Source: Typhlomys cinereus
Taxonomy: Eukaryota; Chordata; Mammalia; Rodentia; Platacanthomyidae
Direction of reading: 5' to 3'
Length of the DNA: 64,000 bases
NCBI GenBank assembly: GCA_023101885.1
Contig: JALPQD010000395.1
Location: 878,001 to 942,000 of the forward strand
Position numbers and translations under genes: made by a program. The notes below the pieces were generated by a model. That model made no database searches. It saw nothing but the letters and a program-made list of their open reading frames with translations, and was not told the origin of the DNA. This document shows positions 11,821-23,539 of the stretch, piece after piece (position 1 is the stretch's first letter; each line of letters starts with the position of its first letter).

Positions 11821-11870
<50 letters not shown>
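11555..11870 (+). repeat. B4-type SINE with (CA)n tail
   Basis: GAGGACCTGAGTTCAGATCT, CAGCACCCACGTAAAAGCC, CCAGCACCGGAGAGGTGGAG and ACCTCTGACCTCCAGATAC are B4/RSINE diagnostic blocks. A long (CA)n run follows at 11824-11868. Confidence 0.85.
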
Positions 11871-11871
11871 A

Positions 11872-12060
11872 TGTATCCGGCGAGATGGCTCAGTGGATGA
11901 AGTGTCTGCAGCACCCCAGAAGTTCACATGACGGAAGGAGAGAACCGATGTCTGGAAAAGTCATCCTCTGTCTCACCTGTGCATTATGACGCGCGTGCGC
12001 GCACCTTCTTTCCCGCCCTCTTTGTCTTTCTCACAAATAAGCAAGTAAAGTCAGCTTTAA
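11872..12060 (+). repeat. Diverged B3-like SINE
   Basis: GGCGAGATGGCTCAGTGGATG is a tRNA-like head. The body is diverged but retains TCCTCTGTCTCACCTGTGC, and the 3' end is AAATAAGCAAGTAAAG. Confidence 0.55.
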
Positions 12061-12229
12061 CTGGAGCAGTCTGAGTTGCTGACGGTGCTTACTTGCATAC
12101 CTCCTACTGCTGGGAGCTCACTCCTTGCCGTAGTGGTTGCTGGCCTTGAAGCCAAGACCTGCCAGCAGGAAGCTTCTCAAGCCAGACAAGATTCTTTCTC
12201 TCACCTCAGAAAAATGTCAACAAAGCTGC

Positions 12230-12665
12230 AGCAGCCACTGCTAGCCCTGGTTCCAGAGCTACTGACACTCTAGGGCACCTCATGGCCTGGGGCCTCAGTT
12301 TCTATATCTTGGGGCGAAGATCAGGCATGACATCCTGACACACAGTAAATGCTCAGTAAACCACAGTGCCCTCACCTCCCTCAGCACATGGGGAAGGCAG
12401 GAAGAAACAGACTAGGGGCGGGGCACACGGGGCAGGGACCTCCTGGGCCACAGCCTCCCACAAAGTATAGCCAGAGCAGGTTCAGATCCAGAAGCTTCCA
12501 GCCCGGCCCTGAGTAGCACCTGTGGGCTGATACAAACCCCAGGCTCTGAGGCTTAGACAAGCTGTTTGATTTACAGGAAGCGCGGCTTCCTATTCTGTCC
12601 TAGGTGAGTGACAGGGACATCTGCCTCAAGGAACCGTTCAGGATAAAGCAATGAGTAATGTGAGG
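12230..12665 (+). repeat. Two probable MIR fragments
   Basis: Around 12255-12365, GGGGCCTCAGTTTCTATATC and CACAGTAAATGCTCAGTAAA resemble the MIR 3' end. Around 12535-12665, CTTAGACAAGCTGTTTGATT and GATAAAGCAATGAGTAATGT resemble a second copy. Both are old and the matches are by eye. Confidence 0.4.
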
Positions 12666-13383
12666 CCAAGAACAGGGAAATTTCAAAGGCAGCCTCGGCC
12701 ACCTGCTTACCAAGAATCTGATCCTTCCCTTTTTTTCTTCCCTATGTTGGCCACCTAGCTTCCGAATCCCATCTCTCTGACATCTGATAAAGTGAGGTGG
12801 GGGAGGGGAGAGGAAGAGGTAGGAGAAGGCAAGTTTTCACCCTTATTCTCTCTAGAATCAAAGTTCCCCCATTGCCTGGTACCCCAACCCAGATAACATC
12901 CACACAGGTCTGGCTTGAAGGATGGAAACTGAGGTTCCCAGAACACTCTGGGGACCCAGAGATGCCAAGTGGGTGATCTGAGTGGGGACTGGGTGTCACC
13001 TCCAGGTGGAGAGGATGTCTGGCCATCCACCTGGGTCCCACGTGGCAACTGGCACTAGGCAGGTGTTAAATGCAAGGACTTTGACAAAGGGAACTGACAA
13101 GTCCTCTCTAGAGACTCCTCTGAGGATGGAGCATCTAAGGACTCCAGGAGGTGTGGAGTGGGTGGGGGACCCCCAGCTGGGTGCCTTGAGCCTTCAGACG
13201 CTGTGGGAGGATCCTGGGAAATTTGCAAGGGTCTCTTAACTGAGCAGTGGAAGAGGGGATTACTGGGTAAAACTCACAGTGCTGACTGCAAGTGTCAGGA
13301 GCACGCCCCGACACTGACATGGCTCCAAGACACCCAGAAGAACCCCCGAGGTCACTCTGTGACCCCTGTCTCTTTTTATACTA

Positions 13384-14283
<900 letters not shown>

Positions 14284-14719
14284 TTAAATCGGCCAATGGC
14301 TGGCCCTTGGGTTCCGAGGGACGCTGGGAAATGTAGTCCCGCTGCTTTTGAGTCCGCTGTGGGGTGTCTCGGCCAGGAGAAGGTAGACTCTGAGTTAAGC
14401 CTTGTTTTTTTACTAGTCTGAGCAGTCCAGGCCCTTAGGAGCCAGACTTTCCGCCGCCTCCTCCTCCTCTTCCTCCCCCCCCCACTGTGTGACCTGAGCA
14501 GGGGCTGCGGGGTGGGGCCCAGGCCAAGGTTTCTTCCAAGCCCCTCCCTCCCATAAAAAAAGATGGAGTTCATGATGTCACCCAGCCCATCACACCGTGG
14601 TCTCTAGGGCCAGGCGGGCTCCTCCCTTCCTGCGAGCACCTCATTAGTCTGACAGGCGGGTCATCTTTCTTTTTTCAAAGTCAGCCTCGTCTGTGCCGTG
14701 GGGAATAGCCTGTGCAGCT

Positions 14720-14860
14720 GAATGGCCGCCCGTGAGATGAGCTTTCCATTAGCGGGACCGCGTAATGAATTGGTAATGGCTCTACCTTCCCGACGTTGTC
14801 TGCATTACCCAGAGCTTTGCAAAGGACAGAGATGCTGCCGGAGAAGCTGCAGGCAGCCCA
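14720..14860. promoter_or_regulatory. Candidate enhancer with homeodomain-type motifs
   Basis: A repeat-free block contains several TAAT cores in close spacing (CCATTAGC, GTAATGAATTGGTAATGG, GCATTACC) and a palindromic CTTTGCAAAG at about 14815-14825. It lies 0.7 kb upstream of the PLPP7 start. Enhancer activity is inferred from motif clustering only. Confidence 0.35.
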
Positions 14861-15324
14861 TACATAGTCAGTCACCCAGCGGCTGGTTCAGTGCGATAAG
14901 TCAGGCACACGGCAGTCAGGCTGATGGCGTGGGTCTCTGGACATTGGGAAGTTCAGGGTCCCTGGGATCTAGCTGGTTGCTGGGGAAACTTGGCTGAGGG
15001 AGGGCGAGCTGCGGGACAGATGTCTCGAAGGAAGTCCTTGCAGCTGGTGGAATGGGGGAGAGGAGGGGACCCCAAAGCTCACAAGTCCTCCTCGAGGTGC
15101 CTGCCCCTGGGCTGGTGAGAGGAAGATACTCATAAGGTTGACTGAATAATGAGAAGTCTCCACCCTGGTGGCATCAAGCTGCTTGCTTGTCTGCCTAGAC
15201 CAAAGCAGGAGGGCTGGGATGTCACACCATGGAGCTCAGGCCCACCCCACAGCCTCCCAAGGGACAGGAAGATGGCTGGGTGGGATTGGGAGGAGCAGGC
15301 TCTGGTCCTGGGTACAATCGACAA

Positions 15325-15490
15325 GTTCTAGAATCAGGCAGACAGGGCACCGCCCCCCCCACCAGCTGCAAGGCCTTGATCAGTCCTGTCACCTCCCTAT
15401 GTCTTGCTATCTCTACCTGTCCCACGGGTCAAAGCATCCACCTCTCAGGGTTGTGCGGTTCAAATAGAAGACATTTGCAAAATTCCGAGT
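15325..15490 (+). repeat. MIR fragment
   Basis: AGAATCAGGCAGACAG, CTCTCAGGGTTGTGCGGTTC and AGAAGACATTTGCAAAAT track the MIR order (middle, then GGGTTGTTGTGAGGATTAAA-like, then 3' end). Confidence 0.65.
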
Positions 15491-15914
15491 AACATTGTTG
15501 CCACATGGGGAGCCTTCTGCCCAACGGGTGAGGAACTGACCTCATGTGATACAGAGTAACCCAGTCCCCTCTTCCCTTGGAAGCACCCAGAAGGTGGGGA
15601 AGCCCCGCCTTACCTCTGACTGGGTTGAGGCCAGCAACCAAGAGCCTCAGGGTGGGGTTCCTTGCAAATGCTGGCTGGGTTCAAGTTAAGTCAGGCTAGG
15701 TCTGTCCATTTCTTCCTTCCTCTTCCAGAGTGTTCCATTCAGACTAAACCAGGGTGGGGCGTGAGAAGCAGGGGAGTGGTCCAGACCTCATCACACTGAT
15801 CCTCTTGGGTGTGGTAGCTTCATCCTGGTTGTCAGTGAGTGGCAGCCCAGTGGCCACTATAGACAGGGACCTAATGTGTAGAGATAGGGTGGTCAGCCAA
15901 CGTTCCCAGAAGTA

Positions 15915-15990
15915 GTCACGATGGCTCCATTGCACAGACGTGGAAACTGAGACTCAGAGACCCCAAAAGAGGTGAGCCCCACCTCCTAAG
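15915..15990 (-). repeat. MIR-like fragment
   Basis: CATTGCACAGACGTGGAAACTG followed by AGACTCAGAGACC is the reverse complement of the MIR core (cagtttcctc...). Confidence 0.5.
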
Positions 15991-16225
15991 CAGTCCCCTG
16001 TGGATCTCTGGGCTCAGGTCCACCAGAACAGGGGGTTCTCTGCCAGATAAGTCACCTTATCTTCCCTGGGTGGGGCCATGACCCGGGCTGGTCTCAGCAG
16101 GAACCCAGTAGCCCAGCCAGCCTAGGCTATGAATACCCAGGGCTGTGTCAGCGTTTCATTCTGGCTTGAGTGGAGACTGTGGGGTTGGATTTAGCTCTGG
16201 CCCATCAGTAGTTAAGGCAAGCCCT

Positions 16226-16462
16226 GGAGGGGCTGGGGAGATGGCTCAGGGGCAAATAAGCCTTTGCTTCATGAGCAAAACTACATGAATCCAGATCCCA
16301 GATTCCACGTAAAAACGCAGGGTGGAAATGGCAGCAGTCTGTACTTCTAGCCCTGGAAGGTGGAGCCTGGGAAACCCCAGAGCAAAGCGATAAAGAGGTA
16401 AAGCAATCTGATCACTCCCGAAGTCATTCTTGGACTTGCACAGGTATATAAAGTGCCCTCTT

Positions 16463-16510
<48 letters not shown>
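16226..16510 (+). repeat. Older B2-like SINE with (CA)n tail
   Basis: GGGGCTGGGGAGATGGCTCAGG, CCACGTAAAAACGCAGGGTGG and GGAGCCTGGGAAACCCCAGAG match the older subfamily. The tail has a pure CA run at 16464-16506. Confidence 0.93.
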
Positions 16511-16899
16511 GGCAAGGGTCAGCCCCAGCTTCAACCTCTGGATTAGCTGCCTTCAGTTGAATGACCAAAGCAAATCATTCCACTTCTTCTGGTTTCTGCT
16601 CCCCCTGGAAGGCTGGAAAGGCTTACAGTCCAAGGGGCTGTGCTGTGACTTCCCCTGAGGCTGGGTGTCACTCTGTAAGCTGAGATGACCCTGGTCAGCA
16701 TCATGGGTGGCCTTTCCTTAGTCCATAAACCCTTGTGAGCACTTACTATCTGCTTCTAAGAGTCTTGGCGTTCATTCGTTTATTCAGTCAATCCTTTCAT
16801 TGATCTCTTCCTGCAGTTCAGCTGGAGAAACAAGACCCACATTCTTGAAATGATTCACTAGTTCAAAAGATGGTGTACTGTCAGCAACAACCTTATTTT

Positions 16900-17178
16900 G
16901 TTTTTCTCTCTGTGTGTATATATGTATTGTGTGTTTGTGCCAAAGGACTCTTAAGCGTGTGTGCCTTTGGAGGCCCCATGGTATTTCAGGGATCATCCTG
17001 AATTGCTCTACCTTCTCATGGCTTTGCTCTGGTGTTTCTCAGGCTCTGCCTTCTAATGCTGGAAGTGCAGGCTACTGCCATTTCTGCCTGGCATTTTTTT
17101 CCTTGGGATTTGGAGATCTGAACGCAGATCCTTTTCTTTCAAGGCAAATACTCTAAACTGAGCTATCTCCCCAGCCCA
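16900..17178 (-). repeat. Older B2-like SINE
   Basis: Complement of the older subfamily: GTGTGCCTTTGGAGGCCCC, GGGATCATCCTGAATTGC, CAGGCTCTGCCTTCTAATGC and AGCTATCTCCCCAGCCC. It is substantially diverged. Confidence 0.85.
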
Positions 17179-17215
17179 ATTGCTTTATTTTTATTACTAT
17201 CAAAACGATAAAATT

Positions 17216-17426
17216 GGGGCTGGAGAAGTGGCTCAGGGGTTAAGCCTCTGCCTTGCAGGCGGAAGGTCCTGAGTTCAGATCCTAGACCCCACGTATAGAC
17301 GCTGGGCAGAAGCAGGGGCGGCCTGCATTTCTGTCCTGGTAGGGCGGAGCCTGTGAATCCCGGGGGCAGAGTAAACAAGGAGGTGGTGGAGGTGGTCCAT
17401 AGGTGGTTCCGGAATTCGCCTGTGGT

Positions 17427-17477
<51 letters not shown>

Positions 17478-17505
17478 TAAATGTAAAAAAGAATCAGTAA
17501 ACAAA
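17216..17505 (+). mobile_element. Young B2-like SINE
   Basis: GGGGCTGGAGAAGTGGCTCAGG, GCAGGCGGAAGGTCCTGAG and CCCACGTATAGACGCTGGG identify the young subfamily. The tail has a (CA)n run (17430-17473) and AAATAAATG. I could not identify a clear target duplication. Confidence 0.92.
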
Positions 17506-20177
17506 TATTATCTATATCTATCATATGTGTTTATGTATCCAAATATACAATTAAAATATGACCACATCATGCAGCCTTTTCCCTTGATAATATAAACCCG
17601 CCCACTTTCCATGACGACCCCATCATTTTTCAACGACTGCCTGACATTTGTTCACACTGCTGTGTTCTCTCCATTATTGACTCTTGAGGCTGTTTCTATT
17701 CTGTGACTACTGAATTCAGGGCTATCCTAAGACAGCTGCCCTCATATACTTTAAACAAGTGATAGGTAAAGCAGAGCACTTAGGGGGCGTCCTGTGTGTC
17801 CAGACTTAGGGAAGCACAGAGATACATGGAAGATGCGACCACCCTCTTTTCACCTCAGAGAGGAATGTTTACAAAGTGCTGACATTACCCATGATGCTTC
17901 AGGCTCTTGACCTGAGAGCTGTTCCTGGCCGTGTATCCCAGGGCATCTTAGTTCCCTGCTTGCATGGTCGCGTGTGTCATTCCTTCATAGAATATTTCCT
18001 GATCCTCCTGTGTGCCGGACCAAGAAGAAATGCAAAGGGTAGTGTACTGTGGCCCATTCCTCACAGACCACCTGGCTCTCCTGAGCCATTGCCTCCCCTG
18101 GCTGGTCTGGACCAATACTACCAACCGCTGAAGCGATGGAGCTAAGTCTGTCTCCAACTCCCACAGCTGGTACTAGGTTCTGACCCAGGTCTCAGCCTAA
18201 AGTTCCACCCCTGACCACTGAGCCATACTGCCCCTTGCTTAAGCGCAGGAATTTCTGGCTGATTGTGCAATGGGATCCCACATACCTTGTCATTTTCTGT
18301 CTCCAATAGCTAAGATAAGCCCTGAGCTTGCCATGATTTTATTATGTACTGAACCCTTGCAAGTTACAAGACTGGAGGGTCCCGTCAGAATGAAGTATAC
18401 AGACAGCTGCTCTGTCCCCACCAGATCCAGGGGAACAGCCAAAGGCTCAGAGAAGAAGGGATTCTACCCAGGCCACTCAGCGAGCCAGCGAGACACTCTA
18501 GATTCAAATTTTCCTGTCTTCTGACTCCCTTCTGCCATTTTGTTTGTTTGTTTCCCCCTTCGTTAAGTCTGTTACTTCCTAACACCTCGTACACAGTCTG
18601 TGTGTTTTCCTTCCACGTCTTCTGTGCAAAGCAACGTGCAGTGACAGCTCCAGGGGCACAGATGTTGTCTGCCTGTGTGCCAGTGCTGGCCAGGGGCTGG
18701 CACCTGGTAGGCACTCAGGGCCGCATGGCATGAACGACTGATTCCAAAGTCTGGCTCTAAGCAATTGCAGCCCCGACCCTGGGAAGCGGATGGCCAATAG
18801 AAGGCTGCTCTCTGGTGTTATGACCAGAAGGGGAAGGAAGGGAGGGCAAGAGACCTAGGGGAGAGCAGGGAGGGGCAACCCGGGTCTAACCAGCCCCCCC
18901 ACCTCCCCACCGCTGCCGCCCGCAGGGGATCGCTTTCTCAGTTCACATTTCTAAGGCCGCTTGCTGGGTTATTTTGGTCGGGAAACCTGATCCTTTGCTG
19001 GGTTTATTTTAGCACCTTGGAGAACTCCCAGTGCCGCACCCGATCCTGGGCCCCGCCCAGCCTGCTGTCACGACTCCCCCGGCTCCCCTCCCTCTGCACG
19101 TGGGGACCCCGCAGTAGGCGTCCAGTGCCCCAGACCAGGCCCAAGCCACCTACAGGTCACGGTCCCCTGGTCTTCGCAGCGCAGACCCTCAAAGGGACCC
19201 GAGAAGCTGCACAGAGGGCGGCGCCAGCACATTCATCAAGAGCGGGGTCTCCTTCTGCGGGCGCGCGGAAAACCCAGCCGCCCAGCGCAGAGTCGCAGCT
19301 TCGCGGCTTAGAGAAAACCCCAGCGACGCAGAAGCCCAGTGGGAGTTGCACCCCCACACTGGACCATCGGTGACTTTTGTTCAGCCTCTGCCCGTTGGGC
19401 TGCCTCATACTTACATGGGCAGCACACTCTCAAGTGCACATGCCCCTTTCACACAACCAAGCCCAGAGCTTCATTACACCAGCTACACGACACCCTTCCA
19501 CAGGCACACGTGCGTGTGTCACTCAACGTTTACACACCCCTTCACCATCCCACATCCACATCCATCCTGTCACACACTGTGCACACTTGCTCAGGTCTAC
19601 TCATACTGCCTGAATTCACCCCACCACTATACACTGCACGCATGCACACAGGCTCAGCCATGCAGGCATGCACAGAGATGGAGGTACACGTGTAAATACA
19701 TGCCACTCATGTTACCCTCCTGGGCACCTCCTCACACACCCCAGCCCTGAGGCGAGCACCTTCGCTCTCCAATACTGGAGACACATCAAAACAACTTGCT
19801 CTTATGCTCCCTTGACCTATAGGGATCAATACTCGCTCATAACTCTCAGGAGTACTCATTCATTCATTATTCATGCTAATTCATGCCTTCATTCATTGTG
19901 TTTGGAGTTACTCCTCAGCATCTGCCTGCCGCATGGGGACTGTTGACTGGCTGGCTGGACTGTGTGGTCCCCAGGGTCTGGAATACTCCACTCAGCCCAG
20001 CGAAGGTGTCTCGTTAACAGTGGCATAGGAGGAAGGGAGGGGAAACTGGTGAAGAAATTCCAAGTCAGACATGGCCTGGAAAAACATGTGTGTTTGGCGG
20101 GGGTCCCTCAAGGACCTTTGTTCAGCCTCTGCCCATTGGGCATAAATCCCATCTGCTTACCTATGCTTATCCATCCC

Positions 20178-20440
20178 CTCACCACTCCATCCTCCTACCC
20201 CAACCCCTCCCAATGCAACCCTTCCTCCTTGCTGGGCATTCTTGGCAGCTCTGTGAGTGTTGATTCCCCAGTAGCCTCAGCATATATGGGGAGACTCATG
20301 GTATAACCACTACAGTTCAAAACGCTGTGGTATGCACAGCCAAGAAAGGGGACATCCTTGAGAGATGTACCCGACACCACCAGGGACACACTCTGTCCCT
20401 GTCCCCTCTGCTTTCCCCGTATCCATGTCCCCCGGATCCC
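20178..20440 (+). repeat. Inverted repeat, left arm
   Basis: This arm matches the reverse complement of 21380-21658, with roughly four fifths identity by eye on the aligned parts. Shared blocks include CCTCAGCATATATGGGGAGACTC versus CCTCAGCATATGCAGAGACTC, and GGGGACATCCTTGAGAGAT. The family is not recognised. Confidence 0.85.
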
Positions 20441-20974
20441 TCCTGCCCCTCGGTGGAGAGTGATGTTTTATCGCTGGGGCAGGAGAGCCGGGCTCAGGGT
20501 GCTGCATGACTCTATTGAGCCTCCCTTCTTCGCTGTTGCTGGGCAGACTGTGAGACCAGCCCTCTGGGGACCTCATTCCGCCCACACCTCTTTGTCACTT
20601 CCACCAGTGGATGCCTCGGCCTGTCAGGCCTCCTGGCCCCACTATCTTCCTGGCGAACATTCCAAGCCCCCCCATTGGCTTTCGATCTGCTCCCAAACAG
20701 TTGGGGCTAGAACCCTGTCTCCCAGGGCAACAGAATCCCACCCAGGTCCCTCCCAAGTGGACCACTTTGCCTCCCACCAAATGCCTCTCCACCCGCATGA
20801 CTGCCCCGTGGGAGCTGGCAAGCTCTTGGAGAACCGCTCGTGGCCCTGAATGCAGGTGGGCCCACGGGGGACAATGAACCTCACCACTACCGCTAGTGGT
20901 CACTGCATAGGAGGTACCCACGCCTGCGGGGAGAGCTGGTGAGAGCGCCCGCTCCTTCTGAATCACTCAGCCTC

Positions 20975-21115
20975 CAGGTCTTAGAGCCGGGCTGCCTGGC
21001 TCAAGCCATCTTCCCCACCACGAGACCTCAGTGTCCTCATCTGTGTAATGGGATGATGGCATTGCCTCCCTAGGGACACTGCAAAGGCCATGAGGGGAAA
21101 GTGCGTGAAGCCCCA
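20975..21115 (+). repeat. MIR fragment
   Basis: GAGACCTCAGTGTCCTCATC followed by TGTGTAATGGGATGATGGCA is the conserved MIR core, with the diverged 3' part AAGGCCATGAGGGG after it. Confidence 0.8.
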
Positions 21116-21379
21116 GCTCTATCTGTCTGCGGCTCTGCCGAGAGACCCTGAACTGAGCTCACCTCACAGACCTCTGAGAACTCTGGACGTGTTCAAGGCC
21201 GTGTGCCAAGGCTGTTGTTTCTGCGTCTGACGCTCTGTGTGGTTTTGTGGGGTTTTTGTTTGTTTGTTTGTTTTGTGACCACTGTGGACCAACGTACCAG
21301 GAACAGACAAACTTGTGGTGCTAAGGAATTCAGTTACCCAGTAGGGGTTGGGCTGTTCATCTTTTCCCTGGGGGTGGTT

Positions 21380-21658
21380 GGCAGGGGAGTCTGGGGGACA
21401 TGGGTACGGGGAAAGCAGAGGGGACAGGGAACAAGTGTGTCCCTGCTGGCGTCGGGTATATCTCTCAAGGATGTCCCCTTTCTCCGCTGTGCAGACCACA
21501 GCACTTTGAACTCCAGTGGTTATGTCACGAGTCTCTGCATATGCTGAGGCTGCTGGGGGGTCTCTGCCAAACACCTACAGAGCTCCCAAGGATGCCATGC
21601 AAGGAGGAAGGGCTGATTGGGAGGGGGTAGGGGATAGAAGGATGCAGTAGTGGGGGGA
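21380..21658 (-). repeat. Inverted repeat, right arm
   Basis: This is the partner of 20178-20440, separated by about 940 bases. Its complement keeps open a frame translating similarly to the left arm (KGDILER and LSPLLSPYPCPPD in both). No protein family with this signature is known to me, and the similarity is more likely from DNA duplication than from coding. Confidence 0.85.
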
Positions 21659-22992
21659 ATTGGGTGAGAGTAGGCAAGCAGGTAGAATTTGGGGGAAGCC
21701 CTTCAAGGGTCAGGGGATACTCAAGGAGCTGAGACCTTTCAGACCCTCTGTCTCAGCTGCCCCCAGGGAATCTGGCCCTCAGCTGGAACCTGATCAATCC
21801 TAACCCTAGATGCACCTTCTCCAGGGCGAGGGAAAACCCTCCGTAGGGATGTGAAGGGGAACAGGTAAGGGGGGAGGAGGGGTTTCTGCTCTACACATTC
21901 TCGCGCTATGGAGACTCAAGCACCTGCTCTCATGGGAGTTACTAGTGGTCGGTCCATCTTAGATCGGAGGGGCCAGCCCTGGACATGCTCTAAGTGTGGG
22001 TCTTTTGAGGATGATGAGATCGGGTCGGGATCTAGAAGTCACTGTGCCCTGGTCCCTGATTTTTTTCCCTCTGTAGAGTTGCCTCTCAGAAGGTGAATGA
22101 CAAAGGAGAGAGTACAAGGTCACGTGGCAATGGCACACAGTGCTTTGCCAGCTCATCGCAAGCCCAGGGCCAAGCCAGGAAAGCAATATCACTTTCCATG
22201 GGTTGCGGAGGATCTCTTCTGCCTAGAAATCACCTCCAGGAGCCTCCCTGTTAGCTGCGCGTGACGTCTGTCTCTGTCCTAAGGGGTATACAGAGCAGTG
22301 CACATGTTCCTGAAACAGCTTGGTATCTCATAATGAGGACAGCATCCTTGCTGTTCTGGAAGGATCCTGGCCACTGGAGTCTGCTCTGTTCCAGGCACTT
22401 TGGGTGAGGGGGGATGAGAGATGAGATGGGTACTCCCCTCCCCCAAATCAGGATTTTCCTTCTATATAGCTTAGTGATTGTCTGATGTCACTGGAGGGGT
22501 TACAGGCTGTGGGTGGGACTAGAGGGACAGGTAAGAGGGAGGTCACTGGGGTGTCACAGCCTTTCCATATGGTGGTCTTAGGGGACCCCTGTGCTAATCT
22601 GTGATTCTAGAGTGGGAAACACTGGGAATTCCAGTGACCTTCTAGTTGAACAGGAAAAAGATGACGCCCCACTTAGACAGGAGCCCATGGCAGTGGTTGG
22701 GCTGAGGGTGTGCGGAAAGGCCAGTCATCTTAATGGGTCTGTTCTTGTGGTTGATCTGGCGCTTGGCTGGTCAAGATGATTCCTCATGGAGAGACCCCAA
22801 AATTCCCAGGATGCCCCCTCCATCCCATGCACTCATCACACCCTAGTCCCTGGACTGACTGGAAACACCTGCCCTGTGCCCACTGTGGACACCCTTAAAA
22901 CTCTCAGCGTGCTGAGTGGGGGGCGTGGCTTTAGTGGGGCTATCAGGTTTTCTGATGTCACAGATTGTCCTTTGACTGGAGGGTGCTTGTTA

Positions 22993-23016
22993 GGGGGCTG
23001 GGGGAGGGGAGTGGGG
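22993..23016 (+). other. G-quadruplex-type motif
   Basis: Four runs of at least four G are separated by loops CT, A and AGT, a canonical G4 pattern. It lies about 0.6 kb upstream of the CpG island. Confidence 0.7.
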
Positions 23017-23539
23017 AGAGAGCTACCACCATGTGAGGTTACCTTAGACTCAATGATTTGCCAAGAGCAAAACCCCTGCTGAACCTTGACTCTAAGACCA
23101 CCAGGTTGGTCTCAGCAGGGACAGCCACTGGGGTGGGGTGGTGGGCAGGTCCCCTGGTCTTTCCTCTGGATTCTTCCTCTGTAACAGGCCTTCCCACTCC
23201 GGGTGGCTGATGGATGAAATGGTGAGATTTTTATAGGCTTCTCACACACTTGGGGTCACATAGTTGACAGCTGGCAGTTGTCAACCACCAACTCTAGGGG
23301 GGGACGAATGCCCAACCCCCAAATCTTTGCAGTCCTGGAATCTCCTAGATGCTGTATTATCTACCCAGGATACTTTGTCAGGACTTCCGGGCCAGTATAT
23401 CAAATCTCCTAGTGCCCTGACCCTGAAAAACCTCAGGTCTGCAAAGGTCAAAGGGCATTAAGAGCAGACCCCTCTGGACGGGGGACAGCCTCAGAACTAC
23501 ACTTCCCAGAATTCTTAGGGCTCGCTAAAAAGGAAATGT

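Noticed and set aside
19339..19750. Three overlapping plus-strand open frames of 78-134 residues
   Set aside because: The stretch is CA- and CC-rich low-complexity sequence in which stop codons are rare by composition. The translations are His/Thr/Pro-rich and resemble no family.
20311..21574. Shared KGDILER-type frames in the inverted repeat as a paired gene
   Set aside because: The two translations agree because the DNA arms are duplicates. There are stops, no extended domain and no start logic.
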